Origin: Bacillota bacterium
GTDB lineage: Bacteria; Bacillota; SHA-98; UBA4971
Assembly (NCBI GenBank): GCA_014360195.1
Contig: JACIXY010000005.1
Location: forward strand, 8,842 to 72,841
Direction of reading: 5' to 3'
DNA length: 64,000 nt
Shown here: positions 32,785-42,261 of the stretch, piece by piece
Layout: the number at the start of each line of letters is the position of its first letter
Position numbering within the stretch: position 1 is the stretch's first letter
Position numbers and translations under genes: made by a program
Notes under the pieces: generated by a model
What the model saw: only the letters and a program-made list of their open reading frames with translations
Told to the model about the DNA's origin: nothing
Databases searched by the model: none

Positions 32785-35700
32785 GTGAGCATCAGATTCA
32801 TCATGGGGCGTGCGGGAACGGGAAAGACCACGCTGTGCTTGAATGAGGTCCGCAGCGCCCTTCGCGAGGACCCATGCGGCCCTCCCATCATCCTTCTGGT
32901 CCCAGAGCAGGCCACCTTCCAGGTGGAACACGCCCTCGTGAACACCCCCGACCTCCCAGGCTTCATGAGAGCGCAGGTGCTCAGCTTCAAGCGGCTTGCC
33001 GGCCGCCTGCTCCAGGAGCTCGGGGGCGGGGCGCGCCGCGACATCGGCGAACTGGGCAAGCTTATGGTCCTGCGTTCGCTCGTGCTGCAGAAGTCCAGCG
33101 AGCTCTCCATCTTCGTGAAGGGGTCCGAGAAATATGGGTTCGCAGAGTGCCTTGCTGAGACCCTCAGGGAACTTGCGATGTACCGCGTTGGCCCCGAGGA
33201 CCTTGAGGCCAAGGTTGCTGACCTTGAACAGGCAGGCTTTGGCAAGACGGCCCTTGCTCTCAAGCTGCGCGACCTTGCGCTGATTGCGCGGGCTTACAGG
33301 GAGTACCTTGGCGACAAGTTTCAGGACCCCGACGACCATCTCTCGCTTGCTGCCACGAAGATCGCCCACTCCACGTTGACGAAAGGCGCCTTGATCTGGG
33401 TGGACGGGTTCCGCGGCTTCACGCCTCAGGAGTACTCCGTCCTGGAGGCGCTCTTCTCCGCGGCAAGCCGCGTGAGCGTCGCGCTATGCCTCGACCCGAA
33501 CGCCCTTGGCCGCCCTCTCCGGGACACGGACCTCTTCCGTCCAACGAGGGAGACATACGATAACCTGACCGCCCTCGCACGTAGGCTGGGCGTGGAAATA
33601 GAGCCTCCGGTCATCCTTCCGGCGGCGGATGCCAGGGTGCCCGGCAGCGCGGGAAGGGTGTCCGGTGGCACCACGAGCACGAGGGTAGCCGGTGGCGCCG
33701 CCAGGGTGCCCGGCGGCGCCGGGACCGGGACGCGCTCAGCGCCCCTGCACCATCTGGAACGCGAGTTTGGGTCCAGGCGACCGTCACCTTTCGACGGGGA
33801 GCCCGATGGGGTGCGCCTCGTGGCCGCAGCGAACCCGCGCGCCGAGGTAGAAGCCGCCGCGCGGGAGATCCTGAGGCTCGCCCGCGAGGAAGGCATGAGG
33901 TTCCGGGACATCGGCGTGATAGTGGCCGATCTCGAGACCTACCACGACCTTATCCAGCCGATCTTCAAAGACCACCGCATACCGTTCTTCATCGACCGCC
34001 GACGTCCGGTGGGCCATCACCCCCTCATCGAACTCGTGAGATCGGCCCTCGACGTCGTGTGCGAGGACTGGGCTTACGATCCGGTGTTCCGCTACCTCAA
34101 GACGGACCTTGTTCCGATCTCCCGCCGCGAGGTGGACCTCCTTGAGAACTTCGTGCTCGCCCGCGGCATCCGGGGCAGGCGATGGCTCGAAAGCGAACCG
34201 TGGGAGTACCGGCGCACCTTCGGCCTTGAGGATGTCGCGGAGGAGGCCGCTCTCCGACCAGAGGATGAGGAGATGACGCGCGTCATCACTGGGGCGCGCT
34301 CGAAGGCCACCTCCGCGCTGGGCGCGTTCTATCGCAAGGTCGTGGGGGATGCTGGGGGAGGTGCTGTGGAAGGCACAGTGAAGGGCACAGTGAGGGGCGC
34401 AAAGCCCGTGCGCGACATGGCAAGAGCCCTCTTTGAGCTTCTCGCCGACCTCGATGTGCGCAAGCGCCTGGAGGAGTGGGCGCAGGAGGCGATGGGATCG
34501 GGCGACATCGAGGCTGCCCGCGAGCACCAGCAGGTATGGAACGCCGTGATCGGCCTGCTCGACGAGGTGGTCGAGGCCCTCGGCGAAGAGATGACCGACG
34601 CTCCGGGCTTCCGCGAGCTCATGGAGGCGGGGCTTGAAGGAATGACGCTCGGCCTCATCCCGCCTGCGCTCGACCAGGTCATCGTCGGGTCCGTGGAGAG
34701 GTCGAGGCACCCGGGCCTCCGGGCGGCCTTCGTGCTTGGGGCCACGTACGATGCCTTCCCCCGGCGGGTGATCGAGGAAACCATTTTCTCCGACTACGAG
34801 CGAGAAATACTCGAAGAAAGGGGGCTCGTGCTCGCGCCGACCAGCCGCGTCGCGCAGTTTCACGAGCAATACAACGTGTACGTCGCCCTCACGAGGGCTC
34901 GGGAATATCTGTGGGTGAGCTACCCGATGGCGGACGGCGAGGGGCGCGCGCTCCGGCCATCGCCGGTCAGAGCGCAGCTCAAGGCGGTGTTCCCGAAACT
35001 CGTCGAGGAATTCGCGGGTGACGAGATCCCGTCCTCGCCAGAGGAAGCACTCGACGCCATCACGTCCGAGGCGAGGGCAGCGGCCATGCTCGTCCGCCAT
35101 TTCCGTGCCAGCCTCACCAGCCCCAGCTCGGGGGGTGCCGAAGGGCAGGGCCTTTTCTGGCTGGACCTCTACGAGTGGCTCGTGGAGGATCCTGAACGCC
35201 GGCTGCGGGCGTCGTGCGTGCTGAAAAGCCTCGCGTTCACGAACCAGGTTGAGAGGCTACAGGAGGCCACGGCGCGCGCCCTCTACCCGAATCCCATCAG
35301 GACCAGCGTCTCGCGGCTCGAGAGCTTTGCGCGTTGCCCGTTCGCCCACTTCGCCGGGAATACCCTGGGCCTTGCCGAGCGTGAGCTCTTCCGCCTCGAG
35401 CCGCCCGGCATGGGGACTTTCATCCACGAGGCCCTTCGCAAGCTCGTCGATGACCTGGGGGACGAGCGTGCGCTCGCAAGCATGGAGGATGACGAGATAG
35501 ATGCCAGGGTCACGAAGATCGTGGACGAGCTTGCCCCCCGCCTCCAGAACGAGATACTGCGGTCCTCGGCGAGATATCAATACATTGAGCGAGTGCTCAC
35601 TCGAATTCTGAGGCGCTGCGCCGCAGTGCTGAAGGAACATGCGAGCCGCAGCGAGTTCAGGTCCGTCCGCCGCGAGGTGGCCTTCGGTCGAGGGTACGGT

Positions 35701-36453
35701 GTGGGCGACGACCTTCCCGGCCTTGAGCTGCAGATCGATGGCGGCCGGCGTCTCGAGCTTGTCGGGCGGATCGACAGGGTGGACATGGCGAAGGCCGGGG
35801 ACATCTCATACCTGCGTGTGATCGATTACAAGAGCAGCCGACGCTCCCTGAATCTATCCGATGTCTATTACGGCCTCGCCCTTCAGCTCCTCGTGTACCT
35901 CGCCGTTGTCGAGGAGCACTCAGGCAGGCTGGCTGGCGCGCCCGCCGAGCCGGCCGGGGCTTTCTACTTCCCTGCGACCGACCCTATTGTTAGCTCGCCA
36001 GGCCCCATGGACGATGAAGCCCTGGAGAACAAGAGAAGACGCCTGCTCAAGATGACCGGGGTCATCGTCGGCGACGCAGGCGTGGTGAGGCTCATGGATT
36101 CGAAAGCCCAGGACCAGGACGCGTCCGACATCGTCCCGGCTCGCCTCACGAAGAAGGGAGAAGTCGCGAAAAGTTCCGGAAACAGCGTGATTGACCGCGA
36201 CAGGTATCGCGTCCTTCGCAGGTTCCTCCTGGACAAGATCAGGGAGCTCTCATCGAGGATCGTTGCGGGCGAGGTCGCGCCGAGACCGTACAGGCGCGGC
36301 AAATTCAGGGCCTGCCAGTGGTGCAGCTTCAAGCCTGTTTGCGGTTTCGACATCCTGCTGCCCGGCAACGAGTACCGGACCATCACGAACTTGAAGAACG
36401 ACGAGTTTTGGGCGGCGGTTGAGAAGGAGCTTTCTGGGGGGAGCGTGTCATGA
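32785..36453 (+). CDS. addB: ATP-dependent helicase/deoxyribonuclease subunit B (AddB)
   Basis: AddB (1222 aa) of the AddAB double-strand-break-processing helicase-nuclease. It begins SIRFIMGRAGTGKTT with a Walker A motif at about 8-16. The C-terminal RecB-type nuclease shows GRIDRVDMA and VIDYKSS; the iron-sulfur cysteines are in the FARCPFAHFAG stretch and in CQWCSFKPVC near the end. GTG 32785 is the start giving the family N-terminus. Two low-complexity inserts (33625-33740, Gly/Ala/Thr-rich; 34362-34401, VEGTVKGTVRG) make it slightly longer than usual. It overlaps addA by 4 bp. Confidence 0.95.
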   Translation: MSIRFIMGRAGTGKTTLCLNEVRSALREDPCGPPIILLVPEQATFQVEHALVNTPDLPGFMRAQVLSFKRLAGRLLQELGGGARRDIGELGKLMVLRSLVLQKSSELSIFVKGSEKYGFAECLAETLRELAMYRVGPEDLEAKVADLEQAGFGKTALALKLRDLALIARAYREYLGDKFQDPDDHLSLAATKIAHSTLTKGALIWVDGFRGFTPQEYSVLEALFSAASRVSVALCLDPNALGRPLRDTDLFRPTRETYDNLTALARRLGVEIEPPVILPAADARVPGSAGRVSGGTTSTRVAGGAARVPGGAGTGTRSAPLHHLEREFGSRRPSPFDGEPDGVRLVAAANPRAEVEAAAREILRLAREEGMRFRDIGVIVADLETYHDLIQPIFKDHRIPFFIDRRRPVGHHPLIELVRSALDVVCEDWAYDPVFRYLKTDLVPISRREVDLLENFVLARGIRGRRWLESEPWEYRRTFGLEDVAEEAALRPEDEEMTRVITGARSKATSALGAFYRKVVGDAGGGAVEGTVKGTVRGAKPVRDMARALFELLADLDVRKRLEEWAQEAMGSGDIEAAREHQQVWNAVIGLLDEVVEALGEEMTDAPGFRELMEAGLEGMTLGLIPPALDQVIVGSVERSRHPGLRAAFVLGATYDAFPRRVIEETIFSDYEREILEERGLVLAPTSRVAQFHEQYNVYVALTRAREYLWVSYPMADGEGRALRPSPVRAQLKAVFPKLVEEFAGDEIPSSPEEALDAITSEARAAAMLVRHFRASLTSPSSGGAEGQGLFWLDLYEWLVEDPERRLRASCVLKSLAFTNQVERLQEATARALYPNPIRTSVSRLESFARCPFAHFAGNTLGLAERELFRLEPPGMGTFIHEALRKLVDDLGDERALASMEDDEIDARVTKIVDELAPRLQNEILRSSARYQYIERVLTRILRRCAAVLKEHASRSEFRSVRREVAFGRGYGVGDDLPGLELQIDGGRRLELVGRIDRVDMAKAGDISYLRVIDYKSSRRSLNLSDVYYGLALQLLVYLAVVEEHSGRLAGAPAEPAGAFYFPATDPIVSSPGPMDDEALENKRRRLLKMTGVIVGDAGVVRLMDSKAQDQDASDIVPARLTKKGEVAKSSGNSVIDRDRYRVLRRFLLDKIRELSSRIVAGEVAPRPYRRGKFRACQWCSFKPVCGFDILLPGNEYRTITNLKNDEFWAAVEKELSGGSVS

Positions 36454-39400
36454 CCACGGTGGCCGGGGGGAAGTCCACCCCGAAGGGGGCCATGTGGACC
36501 CCGGAGCAGCGGGAAGCCATAAGCGCGAGAGGGTGCAATCTCCTGGTGTCCGCGGCCGCAGGTGCCGGCAAGACCTCGGTCCTGGTGGAGCGGGTAATCG
36601 GTCTCATCACCGACCCTGCGCACCCCGTGGACATCGACAGGCTCCTCGTGGTCACATTCACCGACGCTGCGGCGGCAGAGATGCGGGAACGAATAGCCTC
36701 GGCCCTGGACGACCTGCTCACGAGAGGTTCGGGGAGCGACGACACCAGGCTCGCCCGGCAGCTTACCCTTGTCAGAAAGGCGGACATATCCACGATCCAC
36801 TCGTTCTGCCACAAGATCGTGCGCCAGCACTTCTACCGGCTGGACATCGATCCTGCTTTTCGCGTCATGGACGAGGTGGAGGCCGCCCTCCTGCGCCTCG
36901 AGGTTGCGGACGACCTCTTCGAGGCGTGTTACGCCGACTCGGGGGGCGGGAGGTTCATCGACCTCGTGGATGCGTACGGGGGAGAGCGGGGGGACGAGGC
37001 GCTTCGGGACCTCGTGATCAGCATCTACGACCATTCTCGCGGCCGGCCCAGGCCTGATGCGTGGTTCGAGCAGATCGCGGGAGCGTTCGACATTGCGCCT
37101 GGAACGTCCATAAACGACCTGCCATGGACCAAGATAGTCCTCGATGCTATTGCGCGGGACCTTGCAAGGGCCCATCGTCTTTTGAGCCAGGCCCTTGAGC
37201 TTGCGGGCACGCCGGGCGGGCCGGGCGCATACGTCGCCACGCTGCAGGAGGACATCTGGGCGTGCTCGCGCATGCTGGAGGCAGCGAGACAGGGTGACTT
37301 TGCCAGGCTCCATGGGAACATGTCCGGAGTTGCCTTCGGGAAACTTCCGGGGGTAAAGGCCGGGACTTGCAACGACGCGGTCAAGAAGAGAGTAAGGGAG
37401 TTTCGCGACGATGCGAAGAAGCTGGTTTACGGCATAAGGGATACGTGCTTCTCGCGCCTGCCGGAGGACCTTGTTGCGGACCTCCGTGGGGTTGCCCCGC
37501 TCATGCAGGAGCTGGTAAGGATCGTAAGGGCGTTCTCGCACCGCTACGCCGAGGCGAAGCGCGCGCGGGGGCTCGTCGACTTTTCGGACCTTGAGCACCT
37601 GTGCCTCCAGGCGCTTGGAACCTGGAACGAGGAAAGCGGCCGGTTTGAGCGTTCGGACATCGCGCGCGAGCTTGCGGAGCGATACGAAGAGGTGCTTGTG
37701 GACGAGTATCAGGACATCAATCCGGTGCAGGATGCCATTCTCACCCTTGCATCGCGCGGCGACAACACCTTCGTGGTCGGCGATGTGAAGCAGAGCATCT
37801 ACGGGTTCCGCCTGGCTGAGCCTCGCCTCTTCACAGAGAGGTATCACGCTTATTCAACCGCGCCCTCGAGCACCTCGCGCAAGATCGACCTCTCAAAGAA
37901 CTTCCGCAGCCGGAGGGCGATCATAGACGCGGTGAACTTCGTTTTCCGCCAGGTGTTCTCGCAAGGGGTCGCCGGGATAGCGTATGACCAGCCCGCAGAG
38001 CTCGTGTACGGCGCGGACTACCCGGACAACCCCGATGCGGCCGACTCCCCCGTCGAGGTGCACATCATCGAGAGGAAGGCCGGCATCACACACGGGAGCG
38101 GCGGCGACGAATCCCCAGGCGGGTCGGGGAACTCCGGGGAGAGCCATTCACACGAGTCTCGCACCGATTGTAACGATGGCGAGAACGAAGGTGGGGGTTC
38201 GACGGGAGAGGCGGGAACGGACACAGGAGAAACAGAAGGACTGGAAACGGGAGAAGAAGAGCAAGGAGAGGAAGGCGAGCCCACGCAAGAGGAGGCGGAA
38301 GCCCTTGAGCTCGAGGGCCGCCTCATAGCAAGCCGAATCATAAGAATGGTGAGGGGCTCCCCAGAGAGGCCCGGACCGGAGTTTCGGGTGTGGGATCGAA
38401 GATCGAAGGCGTACCGCCCGGTGTCTTACCGGGACATCGTCGTGCTCATGAGATCGACACGGCATCGTGCGAATGTGCTCCTCGAGGTGTTCAGGAAGGC
38501 CGACGTGCCGGCGTACGCCGAGCTTGGGACGGGCTACTTCGAGGCGACCGAGGTCGAGGTCATGCTCTCGCTGCTCCAGGTCATCGATAACCCGATGCAG
38601 GACATTCCCCTGGCCGCTGTGCTGAGGTCGCCGATATGCGGGTTTACCGCGGACGACCTCGCACGCATCCGCATGTGCAGACCTGACGGGGATTTCTACG
38701 CGGCCCTCGAGGCCGCCAGCTCGGCTGCCGGTGCCAGCTCAGCCGCTGGCGGCGGCCCGGCTGCTTGCCCAGATGATCTTCCCGTGAGGGTCCAGAGGTT
38801 CCTTAGCGACCTTGACCGCTGGCGGACCCTTGCCAGGAGGGTCCCGCTATCAACTCTCATCTGGCATCTCTACCGCGAAACTCGCTACTTCGACTACGTC
38901 GGCGGCATGCCCGGCGGGGCTCAGCGCCAGGCGAACCTCCGGGCGCTCCACGAGCGTGCCCGGCAGTTCGACAGGTTCGCGCGGCAGGGCCTGTTCAGGT
39001 TCCTGCGGTTCATAGACCGGCTGCGGGATGCCGAAGGCGATCTCGGCACCGCGCGGGCGCTTGGTGAGGCCGAAGACGTTGTCAGGATCATGAGCATTCA
39101 TAAGAGCAAGGGCCTGGAGTTCCCTGTGGTTTTCGTTACCGACCTTGGGAAGAACTTCAACCTAGGGGACCTCACCGGCGACGTGCTCTTCCACTCTGAT
39201 GCCGGGCTGGGGCCTGTGTTCTGCGATACAAACCGCAGGGTGAAATACCCGACCCTCGCCCACCGCGCCACGAGGGAGAGAGCAAGGTCGGATGCGCTCG
39301 CCGAGGAGATGCGCATCCTGTATGTAGCGATGACCCGCGCAAAGGAGCGCCTCGTCCTGGTGGGCTCTGCGCCGGACCTTGGAAAGCAGGCCGCTCGCTG

Positions 39401-40484
39401 GTGTGAGGGCATCTCTCGGCGAGGCTGGGAGTTGTCAGACGACGCCCTGCTTTCCGCCCGAGGCTTCCTCGACTGGGTGGCGAGCGCCGTGGCGCGGCAC
39501 CGAAACGGCTCGGATATCCGTGCCCTTGCGGGGGTGCATGGCGAGCCACTGGACACGGCGGTGCGCGATGATCCGGCCCGGTTTGAGGTCAGGGTATGGA
39601 ACGCGTGTGACGTGCCTGAAGTGGTCCAGCCACGGAGTGGTCGGCGTGTCGCGGCGGGCCTCGTCGTCCTGGAGGAGATAGCCTCGGCGAGACCGCTCGG
39701 TCGCGCGGTCGCGCCTGAGTTCAGACGGGCGGTCGAGGAGCACCTCGAATGGAGCTACCCGTATGCGGCGCTAGTCGGGCGCGCGGCCAAGGCGACCTGG
39801 TCGGAGATAAAGCGAAGGTTCGAGCCCGGTCGCGACGACGCCGAACCCAGCCGGGAGGACGCAAGCGAAGTGCGTCCGGCGCCTGCGACCTTTTCGGAGC
39901 GGCCCCGGTTCATGCAAGAGTTCGAGGTCACGCCGGCCGAGCGCGGACAGGCGACGCACCTCGTGCTCCAGCACCTTGACCTCGGCGGCAGGCTGGATGA
40001 GTCGGGCATTCGGAGGCACGTGGACGAAATGGTAACACGCGATCTCCTCACCGTTGCCCTTGCGGCGACCGTTGACGTTGCGGCCATTGCGCGGTTCTTC
40101 GCAAACCCGCTCGGCAGGCGTGTGGTGAAGGCGAGAGACCGCGTCCGTCGCGAGGTCCCCTTCTACCTCGGCATTGATGCGAGGGCGCTCTACCCCGAGA
40201 TCCCTGTGCATATCGGCGGCCACGAGCGTGTGGTCGTGCAGGGCATCATCGACTGCCTCATCGACGAGGGAGACGGGTTCGTCCTGATCGATTTCAAGAC
40301 CGGCTCGCAGGCGCGGTACGACCCAGATGCGGCGGCCCGGGCGTACGCAGGGCAGATCGCTGTGTACACCGCCGCCGTCGAGGCCGTCCACGGACGCCCT
40401 GTCAAAGAGGCGTACCTCTATTTCCTCGGGGCCGGGATCGCCGTCCCGGTGAACTTGCGCCGCGCCGCGCCGGCTTCTAGGTGA
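36450..40484 (+). CDS. addA: ATP-dependent helicase/nuclease subunit A (AddA)
   Basis: AddA (1344 aa), UvrD-family helicase with a C-terminal RecB-type nuclease. Walker A AAAGAGKTS (35-43), the helicase motif VLVDEYQDINPVQ, NTFVVGDVKQSIYGFRLAEP, IMSIHKSKGLEFPVVFV and LYVAMTRAKERLVLVGS are present; the nuclease has VLIDFKTGS. A strongly acidic Gly/Ser/Glu insert (about 38085-38300) and an Ala/Ser/Gly insert (38710-38757) are not family features. ATGA overlap couples it to addB. The stop TGA is formed inside repeat copy 6. Confidence 0.95.
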   Translation: MTTVAGGKSTPKGAMWTPEQREAISARGCNLLVSAAAGAGKTSVLVERVIGLITDPAHPVDIDRLLVVTFTDAAAAEMRERIASALDDLLTRGSGSDDTRLARQLTLVRKADISTIHSFCHKIVRQHFYRLDIDPAFRVMDEVEAALLRLEVADDLFEACYADSGGGRFIDLVDAYGGERGDEALRDLVISIYDHSRGRPRPDAWFEQIAGAFDIAPGTSINDLPWTKIVLDAIARDLARAHRLLSQALELAGTPGGPGAYVATLQEDIWACSRMLEAARQGDFARLHGNMSGVAFGKLPGVKAGTCNDAVKKRVREFRDDAKKLVYGIRDTCFSRLPEDLVADLRGVAPLMQELVRIVRAFSHRYAEAKRARGLVDFSDLEHLCLQALGTWNEESGRFERSDIARELAERYEEVLVDEYQDINPVQDAILTLASRGDNTFVVGDVKQSIYGFRLAEPRLFTERYHAYSTAPSSTSRKIDLSKNFRSRRAIIDAVNFVFRQVFSQGVAGIAYDQPAELVYGADYPDNPDAADSPVEVHIIERKAGITHGSGGDESPGGSGNSGESHSHESRTDCNDGENEGGGSTGEAGTDTGETEGLETGEEEQGEEGEPTQEEAEALELEGRLIASRIIRMVRGSPERPGPEFRVWDRRSKAYRPVSYRDIVVLMRSTRHRANVLLEVFRKADVPAYAELGTGYFEATEVEVMLSLLQVIDNPMQDIPLAAVLRSPICGFTADDLARIRMCRPDGDFYAALEAASSAAGASSAAGGGPAACPDDLPVRVQRFLSDLDRWRTLARRVPLSTLIWHLYRETRYFDYVGGMPGGAQRQANLRALHERARQFDRFARQGLFRFLRFIDRLRDAEGDLGTARALGEAEDVVRIMSIHKSKGLEFPVVFVTDLGKNFNLGDLTGDVLFHSDAGLGPVFCDTNRRVKYPTLAHRATRERARSDALAEEMRILYVAMTRAKERLVLVGSAPDLGKQAARWCEGISRRGWELSDDALLSARGFLDWVASAVARHRNGSDIRALAGVHGEPLDTAVRDDPARFEVRVWNACDVPEVVQPRSGRRVAAGLVVLEEIASARPLGRAVAPEFRRAVEEHLEWSYPYAALVGRAAKATWSEIKRRFEPGRDDAEPSREDASEVRPAPATFSERPRFMQEFEVTPAERGQATHLVLQHLDLGGRLDESGIRRHVDEMVTRDLLTVALAATVDVAAIARFFANPLGRRVVKARDRVRREVPFYLGIDARALYPEIPVHIGGHERVVVQGIIDCLIDEGDGFVLIDFKTGSQARYDPDAAARAYAGQIAVYTAAVEAVHGRPVKEAYLYFLGAGIAVPVNLRRAAPASR

Positions 40485-40553
40485 GGGTTCGTTAGTCCCT
40501 CCGGCTTTGCCAACCCCTCCCAAGAGTCGAGGGCATTTCTGCACTCCCACTTA
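40478..40553 (+). repeat. Palindromic intergenic repeat, copy 6, shared by two convergent stop codons
   Basis: 76-bp element, TAGGTGAGGGT at the left and GCACTCCCACTTA at the right (ending 40553). The left end supplies the TGA of addA, the right end (read on the minus strand) the TAA of the convergent gene. The core CAACCCCTCCCAAGAGTCGA is the family centre in reverse. Excision with one TA leaves CTAG. Confidence 0.85.
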
Positions 40554-41453
40554 GGGAACGACGACAGGGCGCCTTCTGATGACGTTGCCGAACCGGTCAA
40601 TGACCGTTTCGACTTTGACGGTGAAATCTCCTAGCACCTTCAGCTTGTCTATGGATGACAAGTTCATGAACTGGTGGAGGGTTGTCTCGAGCTGGCTGTA
40701 AAGGTCGCTCAGCTCCTCCTCGCGCGCGTTTATACGCTGGACCTTCTTCTGCATCTCCTCCCTCATACGCTGGATTTCGCGCTCCTTCTGGGCGAGTTCC
40801 TCAAGGAGTTGCTGTTCGCGGTCGAGCTGCCTGTTGATGTCGATCAGGCGGTCTATGAAACCCTTGAGATCCAGCATCCCGGAAAGCCGCTTCTCGATGC
40901 GCTCCACCCTGGCGGGAAGGGTCAGGAGCTCCTCCATGGGGTCCTGCGCCGGGCGGACCTGGCTCTCCTCAATCTGCTGACCCTGAGGCGGCCCGGCGGT
41001 CACCGTTTCTTCGGCGTGCTCCGTCACCTCGGTGACTGTGCCTGCGGACCCTTCGGAGGCCCTCCGTTTGATGACCGTGTAGAATCTGTGCCGTAAGGTA
41101 AGGTACGGCACTCCGAAGAGGCCCGCCAGGCGCTCCAGCTCCTTCTTTCGTTCACCCGGCCTCCTGTCGAGCACCTTCATCAGGAGCTTGTCTTCATACT
41201 CGGTGAAGATGTGTCGTCTCCTCCTCTGCCTCTGCTTTGGGGCGCGAACGACCCCTTCCACCTCCGGATCGGGGGCGGCGGGGGCGTTCCCCTGGGCGGT
41301 GTATTCGCGCTCGCCGGCTTCGACTTCGACTTCCACTTCGACCTCGCCTGCTACTTTAGCGGCAGGGGTCTCTGACGTCGCTGGGGCCCTTTCATCGATT
41401 GCGGCCTCCGCCCTGTCACCCTGTACCGTTGCAACCTCTCTCACGCTCTCCAT
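40551..41453 (-). CDS. Protein with Myb/RsfA-like DNA-binding motif and coiled coil, function unknown
   Basis: A 300-residue protein I cannot name. After an acidic, repetitive N-terminal part (EVEVEVEVEAGE from tandem repeats at about 41312-41350) comes a basic helical segment RRRRHIFTEYEDKLLMKVLDRRPGERKKELERLAGLFGVPYLTLRHRFYTVIKRR, resembling a SANT/Myb or RsfA-type DNA-binding unit. A long charged coiled coil follows (about residues 190-270, RIEKRL...EEELSDLYSQLETT), ending in VKVETVIDRFGNVIRRRPVVVP. ATG 41453 has GGGAGG 9 bp upstream. Its own upstream region holds several palindromes. A spore-stage or nucoid-type regulator is possible. Confidence 0.7.
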   Translation of the reverse strand: MESVREVATVQGDRAEAAIDERAPATSETPAAKVAGEVEVEVEVEAGEREYTAQGNAPAAPDPEVEGVVRAPKQRQRRRRHIFTEYEDKLLMKVLDRRPGERKKELERLAGLFGVPYLTLRHRFYTVIKRRASEGSAGTVTEVTEHAEETVTAGPPQGQQIEESQVRPAQDPMEELLTLPARVERIEKRLSGMLDLKGFIDRLIDINRQLDREQQLLEELAQKEREIQRMREEMQKKVQRINAREEELSDLYSQLETTLHQFMNLSSIDKLKVLGDFTVKVETVIDRFGNVIRRRPVVVP

Positions 41454-41752
41454 GACGTCGTACCTCCCATCGTGTTTTGGTGCATGGTTAAGTACACGCG
41501 AGTGGCTACTAGCCAACGGCTCAAGCATGGCCATCAGGAAGAGCACTCCAGCCGGCTGACGGGGCGCTTGTGCCGTGGCAGCTCCCCGCGAGTGGCCGGT
41601 ATCAGTATGCCTTTTCATACTGGTCCTTATGCCCCATATTTGCACAGTATGCATACCGACTTGCGTCGGAGAAAGGCGTCCATGGGCATTGCCGGTGATT
41701 ATCCACTGTTATCACCGTTAATGCGCTTGCACCGGCTGGAGACTAATGGTAA
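41454..41752. promoter_or_regulatory. Upstream region with CAGTATG palindromes
   Basis: 300 bp with no gene. CAGTATG at 41603-41609 and its inverse CATACTG at 41616-41622 flank CCTTTT; a further CAGTATGCATAC with a perfect 10-bp palindrome GTATGCATAC lies at 41647-41656; and GGTGAT/ATCACC face each other at 41694-41716. These look like operator sites for the leftward gene, possibly bound by its own product. Confidence 0.4.
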
Positions 41753-41968
41753 GAAGAAGTCGAGTCCGGCAGCCTGCTGTTCCTCGACATGATTGAGGAC
41801 GCCCACATACTGTACGACAGGTCCGGGTACTTCCGGGGGCACCTCGACAGGCTTGCTGCCAGGCTGGGGGAGTTGGGCGCTCGCAAGGTCAAGAGCGGCG
41901 GTTCGTGGCACTGGGTTCTGAAACCCGACTTGCGACCCGGGGAGGTGTTTGATCTGGGGAAAACGTGA
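41753..41968 (+). pseudogene. Remnant of an MNT-type nucleotidyltransferase (antitoxin)
   Basis: The frame ending at TGA 41966-41968 encodes about 71 residues matching only the C-terminal end of minimal nucleotidyltransferases: LLFLDMIEDAHILYDRSGYF, LARLGELGARKV and the closing WVLKPDLRPGEVFDLG. The catalytic N-terminal GSxARG part is missing; an in-frame TAA stands at 41750. Judged a truncated gene. Confidence 0.65.
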
Positions 41969-42120
41969 CACTTGCCCGAAGCTACCTCGAAAAGGCGCGG
42001 GTAAGGCTCAAAGTTCTTGACCTTCTTCTTGACGAAGAAGCGTATTCCGATGTTGTACGCGAGTCTCAGGAGGCGGTCGAGATCGCCTTGTCCACGGCGC
42101 ACGGGGATCTCAGGTCTTGA
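41965..42120 (+). pseudogene. Remnant of a HEPN-domain toxin
   Basis: GTG 41965 overlaps the nucleotidyltransferase stop by 4 bp, as in intact MNT-HEPN pairs. The 51 codons read VTLARSYLEKARVRLKVLDLLL... and ...YSDVVRESQEAVEIAL, the first helices of a HEPN domain, then stop at 42118. An intact HEPN protein is about 120-140 residues and carries the RNase motif RX4-6H, which is lost here. Confidence 0.65.
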
Positions 42121-42261
42121 GCCTGTCTATGGAAAACTACACAGCTACGCGCGAGGGAGCTGCCCGATCGTAGCTGGACCGGCACCTACACCCTGCATAC
42201 GCACCTGCACCCTGCGTGCGGCTGTCGCGGAGGTCGAGGAGCACCGGAAGGGTGCCTGCGC

